A stretch of DNA of 64,000 bases from Cucumis sativus (taxonomy: Eukaryota; Streptophyta; Magnoliopsida; Cucurbitales; Cucurbitaceae), in the NCBI RefSeq assembly GCF_000004075.3, contig NC_026660.2:26601498-26665497 (forward strand). The letters run 5' to 3'. Of this stretch, positions 10,888 through 23,128 are shown piece after piece. The first letter of the stretch is position 1; each line of letters opens with the position of its first letter. The notes under the pieces were generated by a model. That model saw only the letters and a list, made by a program, of their open reading frames with translations, did not search any database and was not told where the DNA came from. The position numbers were made by a program, and so were the translations under genes.

Positions 10888-13780
10888 AGAAAATCTCTTT
10901 TATTTTATTTGAAGAAAACCTCAGCCGTTGATATGAAAGTTTTTATTCTTTAATAACCAATTAATTATATTGCTCCCCTTCTTTTTCATCTTCCAAACCA
11001 ATCAATCACTCATTCTTAATTTGATTAATAATAGTTTCTAGAAATAATATTAAATTTATGATTATAAAATTTAATCATATCGAGTTAATAAATTATTAAC
11101 TAGATATGATGATGTGCCAAACAAAAACATAATTTTCTGAATCTTTTGTTTCCATGACTGACACCTGTAAGGTTGTTTTGTTTTCTCAAGGAAATTTATT
11201 TAATTTTACAATATAAATTTTGTTGAATTAGATTAAATTTATCTCCATAAACCATTGTTGTTTATATTTAAATTCTAACCATATTCTTAATTTTTATTTT
11301 AATGGTAGTAATAATAATAGTAATTTAAATCATATATATCGATAAGGTGGATTCTTGTATTAAATTATTTTGATTATCAAAAAAAATATTTAGAAGATTA
11401 ACTTGGACCAACTTAAATGAATTTGTTAAAATCATTCAAATTACATCATTAGATATCAGAGAACATTAAAACGATAACTTAAAAATATCTACAGTCAAAT
11501 ACTAATTCTTTTCAAAAAAAAAAAAAATGGACTCAGAGTTGTGATTTATTGAAATTTCATTATTTAGATTATACATTTGAAGTATATGACCAAAAATTAA
11601 AGAAATGAAAATTGATAGAAAAACTAAAATGATTGCAACATCCTATCTTCCTTTGCCTTTTGCTAAGAAACAACACAAATAATATTTTAACATCCCATCT
11701 CTTTTTTTATTTTTTAGTAATATTATAAATTTAAATTGGATTGGGTCAATTCAAATATAAATTTGGGTTATGTAGATAAAGTTGTTCTTGATTAACACCT
11801 TTCATTTTTTTAACTAAAAACTCCATGGTTCTTTGCACATATGAACTATAATTTTTGTTGGCAACCCCAAACAAACTTTGAAAACTTAAATTTTCTTTTT
11901 TCCTTTTTCTTGAAGTTTTGTTTAATACTTAAAACTAAAAGGAAGAGAATCCCAGTCCATTTTTCTGTTCTTTTTCCATAACTTTGTTCCAAAAGAAAGA
12001 TTTAAAAAAAAAAAATCTAGGAGTTAACTTAAATTAGATAAATTAACTTAGAAAAAAAATAATGCTATACTAATTTGTTTACATTAAAACACTCCTGTCA
12101 AATTATTGATTATTTAGTTTTTTTTTTATATAAAATTAGTGATTATATTTATAAAATTACATATATAATTTTATTTAAAAATAAAGTTTAAAATTGAATA
12201 AAAGACCCATAAACAAAGAGAGGTGGAGATGTCAACCCAATCAAACACCTATCAAATTGACAATAAGAAAATAGTTTTCCAATAGCTCCAACTTTATGTC
12301 TACAATGGAATCATGAAAGGCTGAAACTTTTAAAAAAATTGGAATTATTTATTTTCAAAGATTTGATGCCTTACATGAAAGGGAAATCAAAGTTAATAAT
12401 TATTTCCACCAATCAGCATCCTATGCTCTAACTCTCCAATAGGGATTTTTTTTCATCATTATTAAAAAAAACCTCAAAAAATAACCACAATAAAAGAACT
12501 TGGTGTTATATGCAACCAAAAAAGTTCAAAAGGTTGGTTCCACACATTATGATCATAATTATATAGCAGGCTACCACTATATTTTGTCAAAGCCCATCTC
12601 CCTATTCAATCATCAAAGATTGTAAATATTGCATACCTTGGATTTCTTGGCTTTAACCACTCAAAAAGGACCTGGGGGGTAAATTGTGGTTCTAAAGTTA
12701 GTAAGCTTCTGAAATTTTAATAAATATATAATGCATACATTTGGATATATTGTTATATTGTAGCATAGGGCACTTGGGAGTTTGAATGTTTGACAGATAT
12801 TATGTGTTATTGGTTTATGCCACATTGAGGTGCCATAGTGAAAGAGACTTGGGGATAGCTATACTCCAAATTTCCTTGGCTTTAACCACCTCCACTTTGT
12901 CATTCACTCCCTTTCCTACAAAATCTCATTTTTCACTTAGTTAAAAATTAAAGTCTATACAACAATTAAAATTGATTTTGAACATTTATGAATCACTCTT
13001 CAACACGTTAAAAGTGAATTCTAAGACGAGAAAAGTTATCGACCATTCCAGACATATGCTTGTAATAATGTGCTTGCAATAATGTTTGTAATTACTATAA
13101 GAACAAAATTGCTCTCCAACATAGCAAAAATATTAAATTGAGGAAAAGATATATTTTCAGTTTTTTTTATAAAAAAATTGTTTGGTTTCTTTCAAATCAA
13201 TTTTTTTCTTCTTCTAATCTACAATAAAACTGATTTGATTATTTTTGGTAACTTTAACACACTCCTTTCCCCTAAAGCAATCAAATTGTAAGTCAATTTG
13301 ATATTTGTTATTATTGTTTCTTTCATTTCACCATGTGACCTAATAGTGCCAATAATTTTTAAGAGAAGTTTGGCCGTAATGAATGATTGAAAATACAATG
13401 CATGTGAAGATTCACATACTTGAGATTCAATCACTCTTATTATTTAAGATTCTTTCATATGTCAAATCAACCCATTTCAAACTAGATATACTTAAATTTT
13501 AGATCTCCTTTGATTTACTTCATAACATAACTTTCAATCTTTAGAAAAAACATGAAATGTTCATTTTAAATCACAACAGACTACATGCATGATGAACTTT
13601 TGCAATTTTCTTTACCTATTGTCTCTATCCAATTTTTTTATATATTAAAAATCAAAACAGTATGTACAAATGATCATGGTTATATTTGTACCATGAAAAG
13701 TTGTGAGTTTGGACTTACTATTTTATGCTATGTTTGAAATTTTGTTAAGAAAAGACTATTCCATGAATACACATGGCTAT

Positions 13781-13948
13781 TATGGAAAATATATAAAAAT
13801 AGGTCATTTATATTAACAAGGTATTCAACGTCAAATTGGAAAATTTAGGATGTGAGCTCAATTATGGAATATATATAAAAATAGGCCATTTATATTAATT
13901 ACAAGGTATGCAGCATCAAATTCGAAAATTTAGGATGCGAGCACAATA
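13781..13948. repeat. Tandem duplication of about 82-86 bp
   Basis: Copy 1 (13781-13862) and copy 2 (13863-13948) both start 'tatggaa.atatataaaaata' and share 'ccatttatatta' (or 'tcatttatatta'), 'acaaggtat.ca', 'tcaaatt.gaaaatttagg' and 'atg.gagc.caat'. Copy 2 has a 4-bp insertion, and the copies are roughly 90% alike, so the event is fairly recent. Confidence 0.85.
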
Positions 13949-14140
13949 AAAATAGCAAACCACTTTTTGAAATCTTCAAATAAAACATCTATTCAGAATT
14001 AGCTTAGAATGTTTAGTACTAAATTAATCTTTAATTTTTTTTTTTTTAATTTTCAGTTTTGTTTTAAAATTTAACCATATTAAAATCATATAGAATTTAA
14101 TTTAACAATCGAGTAAATTGGATATAAGGCACTTAAATAT

Positions 14141-14553
14141 TTGGGCCTTAGCCCAAAATGAAAGTTGGGTTACGAAATCGCATTAAATGGAATTGGGCTG
14201 AACTAGTCTGCAGTTTTCTGGCCCAATCCTATCTAACACCCTTGCAACGGCTAGTCACTTTTGAGCCCTAACGACAGCGTTTAGTACCTTCAGCATCATC
14301 AGCGTCTTTAACTAACGTCGTTTAATACGGATCGGTACTTCGCCGTCCATCAACGTCAATACATTTTATTTTAAATCCGGAAAAGGTTCTTTTAACGGCT
14401 ACTTGGAGAGACCACTTTCTCTCTTCCATATTTCTCTCTCTTCTTATCATCGTTCCTGACTTGATTCTTCCTCTTCGTTCACAACAACCAAAAATTCCAA
14501 CGGTTCTTACGCTGAATCGAAATCCAGCGCCAGATATTTTATTTTCATGCCTG
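14141..14553 (+). promoter_or_regulatory. Promoter and non-coding first exon of the coiled-coil protein gene
   Basis: TGGGCC/TGGGCT (site II type) motifs cluster at 14143-14225, and an AACGTCGTTT element lies near 14314. The following pyrimidine-rich stretch ends at a good donor (CTG|GTACGT at 14553/14554). The matching acceptor is at 15609 (ttcag), 17 nt before the ATG, so 14554-15609 is a 1056-nt 5'UTR intron. The transcription start is not determined. Confidence 0.55.
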
Positions 14554-15626
14554 GTACGTTCTGCTTCGTTTCTTGTCTGGCTTTGAGAATTTGAAATGTT
14601 GACCATTTGTGGAATATATGGAATGTTGTTGTTCCTCGTTTCTTCGCTTTATCGCGCTGTTGAACATGATAAATGGCTTTGGAATGTTTGATTTAGATGT
14701 TCTCGTCGTTTGTTGCTTCTTTATATATTTTCAGGGTTAAAAAATAGATTGGATTAGTTTTTCCTTTTGAATAATTTTCTGTTCTAACGGGAAATTATGG
14801 TTTGAAACATTCTTTTGTAATTTTTAATCCGATTAAACTTGGCTCCAATCAACTTGATTGTAATTGGTTTGGGTTTGAGATTGTCGCGGTGTCTGGTGGT
14901 CATGAGGAATAGGCTTTCCAATCTCATATTTTCTGATTAAAACTATCGATGATTGTGTTCATGATTCGTTTATATTTCGGGACGAATCTTATAAATGTCC
15001 CTTTTCTTTTAATTTATTTCAATGGAGTTATTAAATAATCATGTTTTGAAAGTTATGGTGTTTAGAGAATAGATCGATGTTGAGTTGGGGTCTTTTCATC
15101 TATGTTGGTTTTTCCATTTTTCCCAAATTATGTAGGTCTTGTCTTAATATTTTAGAATTCCAGAGATATCTTTTCAGTTGACGTTGTCTATAAAACTTTT
15201 TATTGAAAGGGGTGTATGGCCACTCTTGTTTGGCTAGAAAATTGGTCATGAATTTTTAAAAAATAATAGTAATGCCTGGAAATGAACAAAACTGAATCTG
15301 TAAGGAAATATCCAAAGCAACAATCAGAATTTGTGCGGTGTGTGTATTTTCCTTCCTGCTTTATCTGAATCTGGCAATTAATTAGTTCTAGAAGATGCAG
15401 AATAACATCCACAGGCTTTTAGCCTTTTCTTTTTGGCATTCCCTCCCATTGTTGTAATAGTCTCTGAAGTTCCACAATGTTCCCAGTGAATGAAAATGCC
15501 ATGTCTGATATTTTCCTTAAACTTAGTATTTTTATGATTTATTCAAAAGTTCGGATTTCTTTTTAACTAACTTACTCTTTCTCTGTTCTTCATCGTTAAC
15601 AAAATTCAGATTTAGATTTGAAGAAT

Positions 15627-18600
15627 ATGGATGGGATTCTTGAAGAACTAGATGAAACAAAAGCTGATATTGAGAAGCTTAGGGCAGAATGCAAGATAAA
15701 GGGAGAATTATCTGATAATTTGAAGAGAGCTAACAGCGAGCAATTCGCTAGATTGCAGGAGGCAAATTTGAAAATTGAGAAGCAAGCCGAAGAGATAAAT
15801 GAAAAGGCAGAAGAATTATCTATGGAGAAGAAACGTTTGGAGGAACTCGAACGAAGTTTGTTTGAAAGAGAGTCAATAGTGAAGCATCTCGGTTCTGCCA
15901 ATGATAAGCTTCGAGCTGATGCCAATGAGAAGTCTGTACAATTGGAAGAAGAAAAGAGAAGTCTGCTATTGGCTTTGGATGAAACGAATGAGAAATGCTT
16001 GCATCAAGAGCAGAAAATATGTGATTATAGAGAAGAAATTCAAGGCCTCAAAGAGAATTTATTGCTTTGGCAAAAAAAGTGTTCAGAAGCTGAAGATGGA
16101 CTGGTACACAAGGAGCAGGGGGAAAGAGATGATGTACTTATTGATTTAAACGACGAAATTGCAAAGGTTAAAGATCAGTTGAAATGGAAGGCCGAGCAAT
16201 TTAAGCATCTGGAAGAGGCACTTGAGAAGGTTCGGGAACAATTCAAGGTGAACAAAAAGGATTGGGAACTGGAGAAAGGTACCCTGCTTGATGAGATCTC
16301 TTCACTGCAGACAAGGTTAAATTCTCAAATGTTAATCTCAAAAGATCTTAATAACAAGTTAGAAATGTGCAACCAAGCCCTCGCTCACGAAGAGAGTCGC
16401 CGAAAATATTTACAGATTCAAGTTACTGATTTTGAGACACGCTTCGATAATGTTCTTGATGAGTGTGAACGTGCAAAAATGCAGTTGGGTGAGATAACTG
16501 CTCAGAGGGATAAAGAAATTGCTACTTTAAGAAGTTCATTGGGAACAAAAGATTCATTTCTGAAGGAAAGAGAGTACCAAACACGTAAGTTGGAGGAAGA
16601 AAACCAGGAGTTACGAATAGCTATCAAAGAACTTCAGGAAGAACAAATTCAAGCACCAGGGGGTTCACCTTCTTTCAGAGAACTCCAAAAGAAGATGCAA
16701 AGCTTGGAAACTTCCCATGGTAAATGCACAGCAAAACTACGGGCTAAAGAAGTTGAATGGACGTCTCAAATGGAAGAAGTTTTGAGTAACATGAATGATT
16801 GCAAATCTGAGCTATGCAGAAGAGAAGCAACAATAAAGGATCTTGAGGCAATGCTGGAAAGTCATCATTCTACAGCATTTCAGTTGAAGTTACAAAATGA
16901 GGAACTCTCTGCCATGTTACTAGTGTTAAATCAGGGAATATCAGAGGCTCAAGTTAACCTGGCGAAAGAAATGGCCGAAGTTTATATGCATGACAAAGAT
17001 AGAGAAGAGAAAATATCTTTATTAATGAAGCAGGTGGAGGTGCAGAATGCGGCTTTGGTAAAGGCCCACAAAGATATTGACGAAGAACATGACAAGGTTG
17101 CATCTTTAATGAAAAGAGTTGAATCCTTGGATATTTTTGAGGAGCAGCTTCAACTAATGCAGAAGGAAATAGACAGCTATAAAGAAATGCTTGAGGAATC
17201 AACCAAGTGTCAGCTTCACTTAGAGGAACAATGTTTGCAAATGAAAAATGATGCAGCAGAAAAACTTGAAGTCTGCAATGCCTTGGGCAAGGCAAATGCT
17301 GAACTTGCTGAAAAGGAATCTATCTATACTCGAGTTCAATCAATGGAGCTGATTGAAGAGAAATACAAATCAAAGCTGAGAGAGCTTGATCAGTCTATGG
17401 AAATACTTGAAGAATCCTCCAGGGATTATCTTCTGTTGGAAGAACAAGTGACACAAATAGAATATGATGCAATGGATAGACTTCATGAAGCATGCAATGC
17501 CTTAGAAGAAGCAAATGCTGAACTGGATGATAAAATATGTGAAGGAAATCAAATTGATTTTGAAATGCATATGTGGAAATCTATAGCCGAACAGTTAAAA
17601 TTTGATCTTGAGGAAAATCATAGCATACGTAGACAGTTGGAGGCGTCACTGCTTGCAGAAGTCCATGTTGGGGAGCACTTTAAGCAAGAGAATGATAGCC
17701 TTATTCAAAAGTTAGATGAGAAAGACAAGAGGATTGAAAGTCTCGCGCAACAGGTTATGCTGCTGGAGCAAGGGCTTGAAATAATAGAATTGGAGGCAAC
17801 TGCTTTATCAGGAATGGAGTCGGCAACTTCATTTGAGTCGATGAGAGATGACTTTCTTCAGACTATAAGAGAGAAGAATGAGATGTTAGAACAACTCCAA
17901 AATGAAGTTGAGTGTCTGGAGCAAGATTCACTGAGACGAGAACTTGAAGTAGCTCTGCTATCTCATATCGGTGCCGAGAGTATGTTTGAGCATGAGAAGG
18001 AGAAGCTCATCCAAATGGTGGAAAAGAAAAACAAAAGAATCGATCAACTCATGCAGTTAGTACATTCACTGGAACAGAAATTTAATAGCTCTTTAATATC
18101 ATTTTCATCAAAGCTTGATGAGAAGCAAACAGAAACTGATCTTGTCCACCAGGCATGGGAGAAGATCAATGCTGCTGAGATTCTAGCAGTTCTAGAAACT
18201 GAAGAAAAGAAACTGATGATTTTGGAACTAGAGGATAATATCCGCATAATACAGCAGAAGCTGGAGCTTCAGGAAGTATCATTGGATCAAGCAAAAGAGA
18301 AAGCAATGAAAATTGAAGCAGATCTGGATGCAAAAGAGTCTGAAATGAAGAAACTGACTGATCAGTTGAAAACAAAGCTAAAATTTTCAGATGTATTTAT
18401 CGATGAGCTAAAGAGTGAGAAGAGTAATTTGATAGAAGATGTGATGAAGTTGTCTACAGAAAAGGAAGACTTGATGAGTATCATTGGAGGCATAGGCAAT
18501 CATATCAACGAGTTTTCGAACTCAGACAGAGAATTGATGGGCCTTCTGGAGAAGATAATGCTCTCTTTTAGTAGCAATGAATGTCAAAAGATTGAACTGA

Positions 18601-18683
18601 AAGAGAATGCGAATTCTCCTTCAATGAAAAGATTTGAGGTTTCGGCTGATACAAGATCGCCCTTTAGAGAGCTCAACAGTTAG
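15627..18683 (+). CDS. Long coiled-coil protein, At4g38062-like
   Basis: One uninterrupted exon codes for 1018 residues. The ATG at 15627 (MDGILEELDETKADIEKL) is chosen because it is the first ATG after the 5'UTR intron acceptor and matches the start of the Arabidopsis protein known as At4g38062. Almost the whole length is heptad-rich coiled coil (Glu, Lys, Leu, Gln). Conserved blocks include 'LKWKAEQFKHLEEA', 'LEQDSLRRELE' (residues about 765-776) and the C-terminal 'RSPFRELNS'. There is an internal repeat of 'YKEMLEES.....LEEQ' segments (about residues 515-620). No membrane or catalytic domain is visible. The function is not established; a filament, scaffold or tether role is inference. It is convergent with the O-fucosyltransferase gene 700 bp downstream. 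Confidence 0.92.
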   Translation: MDGILEELDETKADIEKLRAECKIKGELSDNLKRANSEQFARLQEANLKIEKQAEEINEKAEELSMEKKRLEELERSLFERESIVKHLGSANDKLRADANEKSVQLEEEKRSLLLALDETNEKCLHQEQKICDYREEIQGLKENLLLWQKKCSEAEDGLVHKEQGERDDVLIDLNDEIAKVKDQLKWKAEQFKHLEEALEKVREQFKVNKKDWELEKGTLLDEISSLQTRLNSQMLISKDLNNKLEMCNQALAHEESRRKYLQIQVTDFETRFDNVLDECERAKMQLGEITAQRDKEIATLRSSLGTKDSFLKEREYQTRKLEEENQELRIAIKELQEEQIQAPGGSPSFRELQKKMQSLETSHGKCTAKLRAKEVEWTSQMEEVLSNMNDCKSELCRREATIKDLEAMLESHHSTAFQLKLQNEELSAMLLVLNQGISEAQVNLAKEMAEVYMHDKDREEKISLLMKQVEVQNAALVKAHKDIDEEHDKVASLMKRVESLDIFEEQLQLMQKEIDSYKEMLEESTKCQLHLEEQCLQMKNDAAEKLEVCNALGKANAELAEKESIYTRVQSMELIEEKYKSKLRELDQSMEILEESSRDYLLLEEQVTQIEYDAMDRLHEACNALEEANAELDDKICEGNQIDFEMHMWKSIAEQLKFDLEENHSIRRQLEASLLAEVHVGEHFKQENDSLIQKLDEKDKRIESLAQQVMLLEQGLEIIELEATALSGMESATSFESMRDDFLQTIREKNEMLEQLQNEVECLEQDSLRRELEVALLSHIGAESMFEHEKEKLIQMVEKKNKRIDQLMQLVHSLEQKFNSSLISFSSKLDEKQTETDLVHQAWEKINAAEILAVLETEEKKLMILELEDNIRIIQQKLELQEVSLDQAKEKAMKIEADLDAKESEMKKLTDQLKTKLKFSDVFIDELKSEKSNLIEDVMKLSTEKEDLMSIIGGIGNHINEFSNSDRELMGLLEKIMLSFSSNECQKIELKENANSPSMKRFEVSADTRSPFRELNS

Positions 18684-19384
18684 CTGTGCAACCCCAGTAG
18701 CTACGACTCAATGAACCATACGGTACAAAACCCTACTCAGAATTTTGCTTCGGTCTGTACAATTCTAGCACCGGCCTTTTTAAATTTAATTTAGTATGAG
18801 AACCTTATTGTTTTCTACGACCAAAGTGATTATTAGCATAGGCTCAAATTTATTTACTTTGGAGCCAGTGATTAAATTTGTTCAAAGTTTCTCTTCGTCT
18901 ATGTAAACACTCTTCTTGTATGCTCCATTATTTGCTTATTAGTGGATCACTGATTCGTTGTTTTTTTATCTCTTCTCAGTGCAGAAAAATTCTAATTAAT
19001 AACTCTTTTCCAGTTTGGAGACCAAAAAAAAAAAAAAACTACATCAAAAATGATGTATTTCTTACAAACAATTCTTTACACAACTCGTTACATCAAGATA
19101 ATTTGTCAATAATCCGAGGATAGCACACTACATACTGCATTAATCTAAATCGGCCCCAGAAGACATAAATAAGCCTTCGCAGTAGACCTTTCACATCTTT
19201 ACAAACTATGAAAGTTCTTCCTCGCATCGCACTGGTTTCTACATAAAACATCATATGATTCAGACCAACAAATAGGAAGATCTAATTTTTATTCAACAGA
19301 TTACTACCGACAAACGATAGTTGCAGAATCATTAAGCGTGGTCTGTTTTTGTGACAGAAAATGGTATCCAATAGGAACTGCATT
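18684..19384. other. 3' flanks of two convergent genes
   Basis: It holds the 3'UTRs and polyadenylation regions of the coiled-coil gene (+) and the O-fucosyltransferase gene (-), with a poly-A run at about 19024-19038. No other gene is seen. Confidence 0.5.
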
Positions 19385-22300
19385 TCAAGCGTGGCAAACA
19401 CAATCAGGAGCTGGATATGTGTATATTGATTGCTTTGGCTTTCTCAACCTTATTTGTCCTTGTCTGTTTTTGTGGCCTTCTACAGTGGCCTGATGAAAGT
19501 CTGACCAAATGATACTTTTGTTCATGAAAAGCTGTCCCAATAATGCCATGTTTGGTCTTATGGTCTTCAAGTTCTCGTACGTGCGATGTCCCACCTTTAA
19601 AAATATGAAGAAAGAGTACAAGAATGATCATAATAAATACATCACGTGCAGGAAATGTTCGTACAGAGAGCACAGATTTTGCTAATCAAGATTTGATAAA
19701 ATATGAATTGAGCAAGAAGTTTATTACTCTTACCATTGCATTATGCATATTTCCAGGAGAAGCCGAGATAAAAATGTCACTGTACATGCTTACGTAGTAG
19801 TCAACCGCAGCAAGCAAAGAGGCCTTTCCTTTGATTTGGGCTAGTTCACTTCCAGAAGTGAGACTCTTCTTGTCCTCCATTAATGGGAAAAGACTCCGCA
19901 AAGTCGAAATCCTAGCTTCCCCACCATATACCTGAAAGAACCACGCACTTAGAGTTCTAACTTCCAAGTAATGGTAGTAATTTCATTTTCAAACCAAAAG
20001 CCCTAAAGCGTGCTTGGTTGCTTTTTATTTGTATATAAAGAAGGAACTACCTTGTGGGAAGCCAAATATAGACGGGTATTGTTGTCAAAACCCAAGGCAG
20101 CCATTAGCAAACCGATCTCCTCAGGGGTCAAAGGGCAACGACCCTGACTCCGCAACTCTTCATCTGTGAACTGAGAGTTAAGGACCCTTCCCTGCCAGAG
20201 CACTTGACGATATTTGGCCAAAGCAAGTTTTTCAGCCTTTCCCCCACCAAAATCGCAGGCTGAATGAGCTGCCATGTCCTTCAGGTCGAACATAAAGAAA
20301 TCAGCAGCTGTAAAACTTTTTACGAAATTAATGTAAATAAAAGAAGGCAGAAATATGATTGCCCGATTCAAAGTTCCATTCATTCAATTTGATCACACGA
20401 TGGGCAGTCTTATTGGCTAGCATTCCTGTTCTTAATGCTTAAAACCAAGGCTGAACTGGTTAAGCAAAAACTTTGAAAACGCTGAAGTTGCAATGGGGAA
20501 TTAAATTTGACCCGTTGCTTACTTGAGCAGAGAATGGTGGTCGAGCTCATGAACAAACTTGTCAGCCCCAAGAACTAATGAGATAAAATCTAAGCAATAA
20601 GGTCTTCAATTGTTTGCATGCAATGGGTGGATAACTTTAATTAATGATCTATAATATCGGCAAGATAACTTAGAAAGGCAACGTCCAATAGATATAGTAA
20701 CACTGCAGAACTTCAAGCTAATTAAGCACCTGGAAAGGAAGAGTGGCTATACCTTGTCAAATCGTAGGTGTAGGACAACAAACTTCAATGGACGTTGTTC
20801 ATTTGCATCAGTGGTCAGACTTAGGTAGTTACCCCCCACTGATTCCTTCTTATTCAAAGGATACCGCAGGCGATTGATGAGAGCTTCTCCTAGTTCTTGA
20901 ATATGGGGAACAAAAGTTAATGCTTGAAAGTTGACCTTACAGCGCAACCTTTGTATCTCATCAGGCAAGTTCTCAAAAGCTAGACGGTGTGAGAAGGGTG
21001 CGATGGCAGCAATACCGTAGCTGAATCATTAATATAAAAAATTAATGTAAAACCAAGAGTAACAGATTACGGAGAATAGTAAGTAATTTTCATAGCACAC
21101 AAAAACATCGAACGATTTTAAATCATTCAATCCAAATCCAAATTTTCAGACATCCATATATACCCAAGCACAAGGCATACCGAGTTACGTAATCTTTTTA
21201 AATTTTATAGCTAATCCTTGGCAACGCATCTTCTCCCCCAATTTCATATCCATCTTGATTTATTCTGTGTTCCAATTTCATGAAACAGTTTTGTGTTACT
21301 GCTTCATCTTTCTTTGATTTTTATAAGTGATAGAATGTACATTCAGATATGAAACTAAGCAACTACCCTAGCAGTCCTACAAGGTCAGAACGGATAGGCT
21401 TCAATACCAACCTCTGCAATACAGGTAAAACATTGTCCAGATACCAGTTTGCCGAGGCATGAACGGGCGCTGTTTTGACTCTAGTAGCCCGAATGGCTGT
21501 AGCATAATATTCCCTAGTACTCCAAGAAAATTCAGCTGGCAGCTCTTTAACTATAGAAATGTCATCCTTCAATACGTTAATAAAGTGATCCACATCAAAT
21601 ATATCGACGAAAGAACTGCAGAATCCAAAAAGTAAAGGATAAGGTAAAAGAAGTTTCATTATAATTTTTCAAATATACAAGAATAGAACAATATCACACA
21701 AAACAAATTTTCTTGGTACCTTGAATCTTTCCAGACGGGATTAACTTCAAGGTGGGGAATCACAAGGGTTGCATTTAGAATCTTAGCAACAGCAACTGCA
21801 TCACAAATCTGCATGTGAACAAAGTATCTTAAAGTTAAAAATTACATCATCAACAAAATCGGTGCCCATAAATCTTTAATGACAAAAAATTATGTTAATG
21901 TTGTAATCCAAACATACTCCCATTCTTTGCTGGTTCAGCCCTCCATCTAGAAACACCTGGATATATCCTTCAGATTTCTCTGGTAGAGCTGCAAAACATA
22001 TGGATCCACGGCATAAACCATGCATGAAAAAGATTAGTAATTTAGTACGTGATATATTATTTGTTTGGATAAAAATGATCATGGGAAGTTTCTGAGACCT
22101 CCAGCGATAATTCAATACTTACAGGAAGCTTTTGATGAATCAACACAAGGCCTCCATCCTTCATCAGCTAAGGGAGCCCATAAATCAGACTGATCTGGTT
22201 TTGACTGCCATAGAAATATGATTTTAACACTAAGAGATTCTCATTCATAAAAACAAATAGTTGGAAACTAAACAAACTCCCATTATATAATAAATCAACT

Positions 22301-23128
22301 TTTACCCACACTTTGGCGTTGTAAAGCACTTTTCAGCAGACGCAGGTGCCTGGGCTTTGGAGTGTTCCATTCCTATAAGAGGTTACCCAATTAAAGCATC
22401 AATCACAATCCTAAGAACTCATAAAAGTCCTAATAATTGTGCACCCACCAGTCTAATTTTACAACCCAAAAGCCATAACAAAATAATATGTCTACTAGAG
22501 AGGAAAAGTAGATAGAGTTTAAAGAAAAGTTGAACAAGAGATGAAAAATAACCATTCCTATACATTCAAGCCCTTGCCAATCAGGTTAGATGTAACCACA
22601 GCTAGCTAATAATGACCCTACGAAGCACCATTCCACTAAAACTGAACTAATTATAAACCGAACATTCCAATTTTTATTTTCTGTTACAAAAACCTTAATA
22701 AAAAAATCATACCAAACATACTATAAATGAAGAAAGCCACAGTATTCTGTCTCTACATTTCCGAAGAATTGCACAGGAAAAGGAAGAAAAAGAAAGGCGT
22801 AACTATTACAGGAAAAGATTTTCCCACTTCTCCACTAAGATAAACTTTTCTCTTTACAGCAACCGAAGCTAAAATCAAAACATCAACATTTCTTTCCTAA
22901 ATAATTTCACAGAACACTACTGAGAATATCAAAAGTTGAAAGGCATCAAGAAACAAAGCAAAACAAAAAAGAAAGAAGATTGAAGTGGGAAATAGATACC
23001 GAGAATGTGGAAGGCGAAGCATGACCAAAAGGGCTAAATAAACCCGGCAGAAAAACAGGGAAAAGCAGGACGAAAACACCAGCCAAAGCTCCAGCTCTGT
23101 TAGACTGGTAACTAAGTCCCATAACCAT
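19385..23128 (-). CDS. O-fucosyltransferase family protein
   Basis: In transcript order the exons are 23128-23000, 22372-22310, 22204-22123, 21988-21918, 21808-21720, 21615-21367, 21020-20753, 20278-20051, 19931-19734 and 19594-19385. All phases agree and give 528 residues. The start at 23128 (MVMGLSYQ) is the first ATG of the transcript; a second at 23122 is possible. Residues about 12-32 form one hydrophobic segment, so this is a type II Golgi/ER membrane protein. Family signatures are 'GLNQQRMGICDAVAVAKILNAT', 'VVLHLRFDKDMAAHSACDFGGG' (around residue 312), 'RLYLASHKVYGG' and 'SDIFISASPGNMHNAMVGHR'. Related plant proteins transfer fucose or related sugars to proteins or cell-wall glycans; the substrate here cannot be read. 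The second intron has an unusual donor (GTGGGT). Confidence 0.9.

Larger units (their letters stand above)
10055..14140. other. AT-rich intergenic region
   Basis: It separates two divergent genes. I see no convincing coding exon. It contains an (AT)n microsatellite (10861-10887), many poly-A/T runs, two copies of 'ttggctttaaccac' (about 12647 and 12877), and a tandem duplication at 13781-13948. The part just above 10054 should hold the promoter of the minus-strand gene. Confidence 0.5.

Noticed and set aside
16954-17295. 113-codon minus-strand frame inside the coiled-coil gene
   Set aside because: Antisense shadow of a continuous, conserved plus-strand coding exon.
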